10,909 nt of DNA from Sulfurimonas sp. Its GTDB lineage: Bacteria > Campylobacterota > Campylobacteria > Campylobacterales > Sulfurimonadaceae. Of the stretch, positions 7,144 through 10,909 are shown one piece after another. The stretch is from contig JAFLJV010000051.1 in the NCBI GenBank assembly GCA_022712845.1, positions 1 through 10,909 of the forward strand, in the 5' to 3' direction. The number at the start of each line of letters is the position of its first letter. The stretch's first letter is position 1. The position numbers and the translations under genes are program-made. Under the pieces are notes generated by a model, which worked only from the letters and a program-made list of their open reading frames with translations, was not told where the DNA came from and ran no database searches.

Positions 7144-7146
7144 CAT
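7087..7146 (-). CDS. Candidate 19-codon leader ORF upstream of flgC
   Basis: On the minus strand, directly after the flgB stop, AAAGG precedes ATGATG and a 19-codon ORF encoding MMSNFLNSFD followed by KCFHNRLCK. Codons 2-10 are a copy of flgC codons 1-9; the rest reads the spacer in a different frame. Its TGA overlaps the flgC ATG as ATGA. The ribosome site (AAAGG, four or seven bases from the two ATGs) is better than the one in front of flgC and overlaps the flgB stop codon. It is probably a remnant of the original flgC start after a tandem duplication. It may still be translated and couple flgB to flgC translation, or it may be inert. Translation is inferred, not shown. Confidence 0.4.
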   Translation of the reverse strand: MMSNFLNSFDKCFHNRLCK

Positions 7147-7153
7147 AAAACCT

Positions 7154-7585
7154 TTAGTTTACTTTTTGTGATGCTTCAATCACACTCTTAAAAATTCTTG
7201 CAGATTTTTTAGCTGTACCAATTACAGCTTCAAACATAAGAGCATTTTTACTCATCTCTGTTGTCTCAACATCTAAATCAACACTATTTCCATCATTTCT
7301 TGCCATATGTCCATCTCGAAAATAAATGGTTGGTTTAAATGAACTTTTTTCATCTTCAAATGCAATATGAGAGCTATTTGTTTGAGCAAGTTCAAGTTTT
7401 GGAGTGTTTTTTTCTAAAATTTTATTTTTTTCATATACAAGAGCTTCTTCAAATCTTATATCTCTTGGTCTATAAAAAGGGGTGTCTGCATTAGCTATAT
7501 TTGATGATATCATATCTTGACGCATAGCCCTGTAGTCCATGGCTTTAGCGAGTAAAGAATGTGTTGCAGATATTTGTATACTCAT
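7154..7585 (-). CDS. flgB: Flagellar proximal rod protein FlgB
   Basis: FlgB is the rod subunit next to the MS ring and FliE, exported by the flagellar type III apparatus into the periplasm. The 143-residue product shows the N-terminal rod signature HSLLAKAMDYRAMRQDMISS (about 9-28) with NIANADTPFYRPRDIRFEEA after it, and the C-terminal helix MSKNALMFEAVIGTAKKSAR. The ATG at 7585 is preceded by a strong AAGGAG with six bases of spacing. An in-frame ATG at 7630 would add 15 residues but lies inside the sigma-54 -24 element, so it cannot be on a transcript from that promoter. It is first in flgB-flgC-fliE. Sigma-54 control of these early basal-body genes is known for Helicobacter and Campylobacter, and the promoter seen here agrees. 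Confidence 0.95.
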   Translation of the reverse strand: MSIQISATHSLLAKAMDYRAMRQDMISSNIANADTPFYRPRDIRFEEALVYEKNKILEKNTPKLELAQTNSSHIAFEDEKSSFKPTIYFRDGHMARNDGNSVDLDVETTEMSKNALMFEAVIGTAKKSARIFKSVIEASQKVN

Positions 7586-7613
7586 CAAATACTCCTTAAT
7601 TTCATTGATTATA

Positions 7614-7629
7614 AGCAATTTTAGTTCCA
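7614..7629 (-). promoter_or_regulatory. Sigma-54 (RpoN) promoter of flgB-flgC-fliE
   Basis: The minus strand reads TGGAAC-N5-TTGCT, against the consensus TGGCAC-N5-TTGCW. The invariant GG and GC are exactly ten bases apart. Transcription would start about 12 bases beyond the GC, near 7604, giving a leader of about 20 bases that contains AAGGAG and reaches the ATG at 7585. Confidence 0.8.
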
Positions 7630-7637
7630 TAAATTCT

Positions 7638-7694
7638 ACTATATATAGTTAAGCAACCTTTAAAGGATATTGCTCCATAATGGTTATTAAGGTT
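7638..7694. promoter_or_regulatory. Palindromes in the divergent flgB/pilin control region
   Basis: Between the flgB sigma-54 promoter and the pilin gene lie a perfect 12-base palindrome ACTATATATAGT (7638-7649), a 10-base palindrome CCTTTAAAGG (7657-7666), and an inverted repeat AACCTTTAA (7655-7663) / TTAAGGTT (7687-7694). They could be operator or enhancer sites for the divergent genes. The AT richness means some may be chance. I could not identify a convincing pilin promoter in this gap. Confidence 0.3.
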
Positions 7695-7735
7695 ACTAGA
7701 GTAGCCCAAATATTTTATATTTCAAGGAGTCTCTT

Positions 7736-8206
7736 ATGAAAAGAGCTGGTTTTACTATGATCGAATTGATCTTTGTTATCGTTATTTTAGGTATTTTAGC
7801 GGCTGTCGCTATTCCAAAACTTGCTGCAACTCGTACGGATGCAGAAATTGCAAAAATGGCCACTAATGCGGCTACTATAATTAGTGATTATGGTTCAGCT
7901 TTTACAGCTAGAGGAAATTTGGTTACTGGTACTCTTTGGGGAGACATAACAAATACTCCTACTTCTACGGATACTTCAGGAGCTACAGCTACCTCAGCTA
8001 CAGACACACTAGGAACTACTGTTTACTTAAGTGATGGAACGGCTGCTTGTGTTACTCTTGTACCAAGTGCAGATGGTAATACTTCTACAGTTTTTAGTAA
8101 TTTAACTGTTTCAACAACTACTACAACCCCAATTTGTACAGCGGTTGCAGCAAAAGTGCTTAACCTTACTAAACTACATGAATTCGGTGGAACAGGAGTA
8201 CAATAA
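7736..8206 (+). CDS. Type IV pilin-like (class III signal) protein 1
   Basis: It encodes a 156-residue prepilin of the type IV pilus / type II secretion pseudopilin superfamily, to be cleaved and N-methylated by a PilD-type prepilin peptidase. The leader is MKRAG and cleavage is expected between Gly5 and Phe6, giving mature FTMIELIFVIVILGILAAVA with the required Glu at mature position 5. One hydrophobic helix (6-26) is followed by PKLAATRTDAEIAK, typical of the conserved alpha-1 helix. The globular part is Thr/Ser/Ala-rich (73-95 and 123-132), with two cysteines, Cys105 and Cys134, which could form the D-region disulphide. The ATG has a strong AAGGAG six bases upstream. It is divergent from flgB. 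No pilus assembly genes lie in the window, so whether it is a major pilin, minor pilin or pseudopilin cannot be said. Confidence 0.88.
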   Translation: MKRAGFTMIELIFVIVILGILAAVAIPKLAATRTDAEIAKMATNAATIISDYGSAFTARGNLVTGTLWGDITNTPTSTDTSGATATSATDTLGTTVYLSDGTAACVTLVPSADGNTSTVFSNLTVSTTTTTPICTAVAAKVLNLTKLHEFGGTGVQ

Positions 8207-8215
8207 ATTTTTTCT

Positions 8216-8240
8216 CGTTCCCAAGTTTTGCTTGGGAATG
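8216..8240 (+). terminator. Strong hairpin between the pilin genes (terminator or dispersed repeat)
   Basis: Stem TTCCCAAG (8218-8225) / CTTGGGAA (8231-8238) around TTTTG, extendable by G-T and C-G pairs. The downstream sequence is T-rich but interrupted. It begins about ten bases after the pilin 1 stop, so it probably ends that transcript. The motif CTCGTTCCCA...TGGGAATGCAT also resembles a short palindromic repeat that I recall from many proteobacterial genomes, so it may be a mobile or dispersed repeat that serves as terminator. Confidence 0.55.
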
Positions 8241-8314
8241 CATATATTTTCTCTTTCATTTTAAAATAAATCAAAAACTTCAAAATTAAATAATCTAAAA
8301 AATGTTATTATAAG

Positions 8315-8320
8315 TATAAT
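8315..8320 (+). promoter_or_regulatory. -10 box for pilin 2 and probably priA
   Basis: Perfect TATAAT 24 bases before the pilin 2 ATG, downstream of the hairpin after pilin 1. The transcript would start near 8327, just upstream of the AAGGA ribosome site at 8333-8337. priA follows pilin 2 with no room for another promoter outside coding sequence, so it may depend on this one. Confidence 0.55.
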
Positions 8321-8344
8321 AATTACTATTTTAAGGAATTTCCT

Positions 8345-8782
8345 ATGCAAAAATCAAAAAATGCTTTTACAATGATAGAGATGGTTTTTGTCATAGTAGT
8401 TCTAGGTATTTTAGCAGCTGTTGCTATCCCAAGACTTGCAGCAACAAGAACTGATGCTCATATTACAAAAGGTCGTGCAGATATTGGTTCTATTCGTTCT
8501 GCTATAGTTACTGAAAGGCAAGCTAGGCTTATAACAGGAGTTTCAACATATATACTTCCTACAGACATGGATACTGGAGGATTATTTAATGGTGTTTTGA
8601 CATATCCTATAGCTGCAGGAACAGGAAATGGTGATTGGGCAGCAGTTGCTGCTGATGTAAATACAAGTACATATAATTACAGAATAAATGGAACCCCTAC
8701 ACTTTTTACATATACAAGAGATGGTGGTATTTTTGATTGTACACAAGGTGCTGGTAATGATTGTGATACTCTTACTGATTAA
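8345..8782 (+). CDS. Type IV pilin-like (class III signal) protein 2
   Basis: This 145-residue prepilin is a paralogue of the gene at 7736. The leader MQKSKNA is followed by mature FTMIEMVFVIVVLGILAAVA, with Glu at mature position 5. The residue before the cleavage site is Ala7 instead of the usual Gly; prepilin peptidases generally prefer Gly, though as I recall Ala also occurs at this site in Campylobacterota pilin-like proteins. The segment from Phe8 to TRTDA is nearly identical to pilin 1. After that the two proteins do not resemble each other. The globular part has Cys132 and Cys140, close together near the C-terminus and flanking an Asn/Gly/Asp-rich loop. AAGGA lies seven bases before the ATG. 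priA starts eight bases after the stop, so the two are probably co-transcribed. Major pilin, minor pilin and pseudopilin all remain possible. Confidence 0.88.
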   Translation: MQKSKNAFTMIEMVFVIVVLGILAAVAIPRLAATRTDAHITKGRADIGSIRSAIVTERQARLITGVSTYILPTDMDTGGLFNGVLTYPIAAGTGNGDWAAVAADVNTSTYNYRINGTPTLFTYTRDGGIFDCTQGAGNDCDTLTD

Positions 8783-8790
8783 TTAACTAA

Positions 8791-10749
8791 TTGCACTACT
8801 ATAATATCTCACTTTTAAACTCTCCACTTGAACTATTTACTTATAGTAGTTTAAGTGAGGTAGATATTGGTACAAAAGTTAGTTTAAAAGTTAGAAATAG
8901 ATTGTCAAGTGGTGTAGTTATTTCTAAAACTAAAAAACCTGATTTTAAAACTAATGAAATTTTAGAAGTTTATGATTTTAAATATTCTGCAAAACAAATG
9001 GAGTTGGCTCAGTTTATCTCAACTTATTATATCTGTTCTTTAGGTGAAGCTCTGGGGTTGATGATGCCTTTTTCGTGTGAGATCCTGAATCAAGTTCAGG
9101 ATGACGATGTCCAAGTTCAGGATGACAATGTCCAAGTTCAGGATGACAATGTCCAAGTTCAGGATGACAATGTCCAAGTTCAGGGCGATGATGGTATAGC
9201 TCGTCATTCTGAACTTGATTCAGAATCTAGCTTAAAACTCTCAACCAAACAAACTCAAGCACTTAAATTTTTAAAAAACCATAAAGTCTCACTTCTTTTT
9301 GGAGATACAGGTAGTGGTAAAACAGAGATATATATGCAGTACTTTTGTGATATGTTACAAGAAAATAAACGCTCTATTTTTCTTATGCCTGAAATATCTC
9401 TAACTCCACAAATGTCTCAAAGGTTAGAGCAACACTTTGGTGAGAGTGTTGTTATGTGGCACTCAAAACTTACCCCAAAACAAAAAAAACAAGCTTTAGA
9501 AAAAATATATAGTGGAGAGGCTAAAATTATAGCTGGACCCCGCTCAGCTTTGTTTTTACCCATAAAAGACTTAGGTTTAATAGTTGTAGATGAAGAGCAT
9601 GATGATAGTTATAAATCATCTTCAAGACCTCGTTATAATGCTAGAGATATAGCTATTTATATGGGGAAACTTTATGATGTGCCAGTAGTTCTTGGAAGTG
9701 CAACACCCTCACTTAGCTCCTATACAAAATTTCCATATATTAGATTAAAGGGTGGTTACTTTAGCTCAAAAAAAGAGTTTATTTATGAAAAAAGTGTTGA
9801 GAATTTAACACATTTAATATATGAAAATTTAAATGATATTGTAAGCTCAAAGGAACAAGCTATAGTTTTTCTTCCAACTCGTGCAAATTTTAAATATCTT
9901 ATTTGTGGAGATTGTGGACATACATATGAGTGTGAGTTTTGTAGTGTTGGTATGAGTATCCATCAAAAGAGTAGAGCGATAAAATGTCACTACTGTAACT
10001 TCGCTCAAGCTATTCCTCAAACTTGTTGTGAGTGTGGAAGTAATCATTTAACAAGTTCTAGGCTTGGAACAGCAGAAGCTGTACAAAACATACAAAGTGA
10101 GCTTAAAGATGCAAATATTGAGCAGTTTGATAGAGATGTTATAACTACGGCAAATAAACTAAAAAAAGCTCTTAAGAGGTTTAATGATAGAGAGATTGAT
10201 ATACTTGTAGGAACTCAAATGTTAAGCAAGGGGCATGATTATCATGGAGTTACACTTGGGGTAGTTATGGGTATGGACAATATGTTAAACATGAGTGATT
10301 ATCGCTCTCGTGAAAAAGCCCTCTCCTCACTTATTCAAGTTTCAGGTAGAAGTGGACGAAAACAAAATGCAAAAGTTTTAGTTCAAACATTTAACGAAGA
10401 GTTTTTTAAAACTTATGTAGAAAATTATGAAGAGTTTTTAAATGAAGAAAAAGAGTATAGAAAAGAGTTATATCCTCCATATAAAAAACTTTGTCGCATA
10501 CTTTTTTCACATAAAAATGGTTTAAAAGCTCAAGATTCTATGAATGAGATGCAAAAAAAATTATTACAAATTTCAGGTTTGAAGATTGAGATAGTTGGTT
10601 TTGGTAAGTGTGCTATTGAGAGAGTTGCAAATAAGTATAGGTTTGAGATACTTCTAAGAAGTGATAAGAGTACTGATATTATTAAGGCTATATCTATGTG
10701 TAAAGTTCCTTTAGCTGAAGTAGATATGGATCCTATAGATTTTGGATAA
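8791..10749 (+). CDS. priA: Primosomal protein N' (PriA), replication restart helicase, with a repeat-derived insertion
   Basis: PriA binds stalled or D-loop forks, unwinds DNA 3' to 5' and starts reloading of the replicative helicase. Residues 1-95 are the 3'-DNA-end-binding domain. The helicase core has Walker A GDTGSGKT (171-178), DEEH (267-270), GSATPS (302-307), VGTQMLSKGHDY (473-484) and QVSGRSGR (516-523). The zinc-binding insert has Cys 372, 375, 381, 384, 399, 402, 412 and 415. The C-terminal domain begins at YPPY (561-564). Residues about 96-147 are an insertion encoded by palindromic and tandem repeats (EILNQVQDD, 3.5 copies of VQVQDDN, then HSELDSES). At 652 residues the protein is longer than the roughly 615-620 I recall for relatives, by about the insertion's size. 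The start is TTG at 8791: an in-frame stop precedes it directly, there is no Shine-Dalgarno, and the next in-frame ATG (codon 70) would remove the first domain. Translational coupling to pilin 2 is likely. Confidence 0.94.
   Translation: MHYYNISLLNSPLELFTYSSLSEVDIGTKVSLKVRNRLSSGVVISKTKKPDFKTNEILEVYDFKYSAKQMELAQFISTYYICSLGEALGLMMPFSCEILNQVQDDDVQVQDDNVQVQDDNVQVQDDNVQVQGDDGIARHSELDSESSLKLSTKQTQALKFLKNHKVSLLFGDTGSGKTEIYMQYFCDMLQENKRSIFLMPEISLTPQMSQRLEQHFGESVVMWHSKLTPKQKKQALEKIYSGEAKIIAGPRSALFLPIKDLGLIVVDEEHDDSYKSSSRPRYNARDIAIYMGKLYDVPVVLGSATPSLSSYTKFPYIRLKGGYFSSKKEFIYEKSVENLTHLIYENLNDIVSSKEQAIVFLPTRANFKYLICGDCGHTYECEFCSVGMSIHQKSRAIKCHYCNFAQAIPQTCCECGSNHLTSSRLGTAEAVQNIQSELKDANIEQFDRDVITTANKLKKALKRFNDREIDILVGTQMLSKGHDYHGVTLGVVMGMDNMLNMSDYRSREKALSSLIQVSGRSGRKQNAKVLVQTFNEEFFKTYVENYEEFLNEEKEYRKELYPPYKKLCRILFSHKNGLKAQDSMNEMQKKLLQISGLKIEIVGFGKCAIERVANKYRFEILLRSDKSTDIIKAISMCKVPLAEVDMDPIDFG
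9079..9229. repeat. Palindromic repeat copy C, in frame inside priA, arms in reversed order
   Basis: A right-type arm at 9079-9105 (stem ATCCTGAA / TTCAGGAT around TCAAG, outer end TGAC) comes first, and a left-type arm at 9203-9229 (stem ATTCTGAA / TTCAGAAT around CTTGA) comes second, the opposite order to copies A and B. The left arm is identical to that of copy A. Between them are 21-base tandem repeats. All of it is open in the priA frame, reading EILNQVQDD and HSELDSES for the two arms. Confidence 0.85.
9106..9189 (+). repeat. 21-base tandem repeat within priA (four units)
   Basis: Four head-to-tail 21-base units start at 9106, 9127, 9148 and 9169. Units 2 and 3 are identical, unit 1 differs at one base, and unit 4 diverges in its last four bases. 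Each encodes VQVQDDN or a close variant, and each contains the inner half of a palindromic arm (CAAGTTCAGGATGAC). The period is a multiple of three, so changes in copy number keep the frame. Confidence 0.95.
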
Positions 10750-10780
10750 AATTCACAGTAAATCAAAACTAAGTTTTATA

Positions 10781-10865
10781 CTCAGTCATACTCAGTCATA
10801 CTCAGTCATACTCAGTCATTCTCAGTCATTCTCAGTCATTCTCAGTCATTCTCAGTCATTCTCAG
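10781..10865. repeat. 10-base tandem repeat downstream of priA
   Basis: Eight full units of CTCAGTCATW plus a half unit. The first three end in A and the next five end in T. The unit matches the first ten bases of the adjoining palindromic arm (GTCATTCTCA, rotated), so it appears to be an expansion of that arm's outer end. It starts 31 bases after the priA stop. Confidence 0.95.
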
Positions 10866-10909
10866 CTTGACTGGGAATCTAAACCAATAATTATATAAAA
10901 AACTAGACC
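10855..10909. repeat. Palindromic repeat copy D, cut by the window end
   Basis: The left arm 10855-10881 has stem ATTCTCAG / CTGGGAAT around CTTGA with one G-T pair. After 22 bases of AT-rich spacer, TAGACC at 10904-10909 begins a right arm that runs out of the window. Same GTCA outer end and CTA inner end as the other copies. Confidence 0.8.

Noticed and set aside
7586..7630. ATG at 7630 as the flgB start
   Set aside because: It falls inside the sigma-54 -24 element; the ATG at 7585 has AAGGAG.
7675..7735. Sigma-54 promoter for pilin 1 (GG and GC near 7691-7705)
   Set aside because: The GG-GC spacing is eleven bases, not ten, and the -24 context does not match.
8023..8283. Minus-strand open frame across the end of pilin 1
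   Set aside because: It is antisense to a well-supported pilin, runs through the hairpin after it, and has no recognisable content.
9079..9229. CRISPR array or novel functional domain in PriA
   Set aside because: The repeats are contiguous, lie in the reading frame, and derive from the same arms seen between genes. A repeat insertion explains them better than a domain.
10781..10865. Possible CRISPR array
   Set aside because: The units are ten bases long and directly adjacent, with no spacers. This is a simple tandem repeat, and no cas gene is nearby.
1..10909. Defence system, prophage, integrase or toxin-antitoxin genes
   Set aside because: All coding regions are accounted for by core or pilin genes and two small unknowns. 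I see no transposase, recombinase, nuclease or toxin-like pair.

Overview
The window looks like chromosomal core sequence from a Campylobacterota bacterium (the former Epsilonproteobacteria), probably a free-living relative of Sulfurimonas. The evidence is the low GC content, the protein sequences (PanC, Bpt, PrfB and the rod proteins resemble Helicobacter/Campylobacter forms), and the gene order flgB-flgC-fliE-ftsI, which I know from Helicobacter. The genus is an inference.

Layout. Bases 2-328 are the 3' end of fusA (EF-G), followed by a hairpin terminator. Then come an exported coiled-coil protein of unknown function (+), bpt (aminoacyl-tRNA-protein transferase, -), a small two-helix membrane protein (+) and prfB (release factor 2, -). 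The two convergent pairs here each overlap by four bases at their stop codons. prfB and panC (+, pantothenate synthetase) diverge from a spacer occupied by a palindromic repeat. After a hairpin-rich gap a minus-strand block follows, read right to left: flgB, flgC and fliE (flagellar proximal rod and its junction to the MS ring), driven by a sigma-54-type promoter. After a second palindromic repeat comes ftsI (septal transpeptidase) with its own -10 box. To the right, on the plus strand, are two type IV pilin-like genes and then priA (replication restart helicase), which starts 8 bases after the second pilin stop codon. The window ends in a 10-base tandem array that runs into a fourth palindromic repeat.

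The genes are ordinary core functions: translation (EF-G, RF2, Bpt), coenzyme A precursor synthesis (PanC), envelope and division (FtsI), motility (FlgB, FlgC, FliE), surface fibres (pilins) and replication restart (PriA). I see no transposase, defence system, CRISPR array, tRNA or rRNA.

What is unusual is the small-scale structure. A dispersed family of paired 27-base hairpin arms (GTCA outer end, CTA inner end, CTTG loop, stems that covary) occurs four times in 10.9 kb. It sits between divergent genes, between fliE and ftsI, in frame inside priA with an expanded 21-base tandem repeat, and after priA with an expanded 10-base tandem repeat. Separately, a diverged tandem duplication of the flgC start has produced a 19-codon leader ORF whose stop overlaps the flgC start codon.
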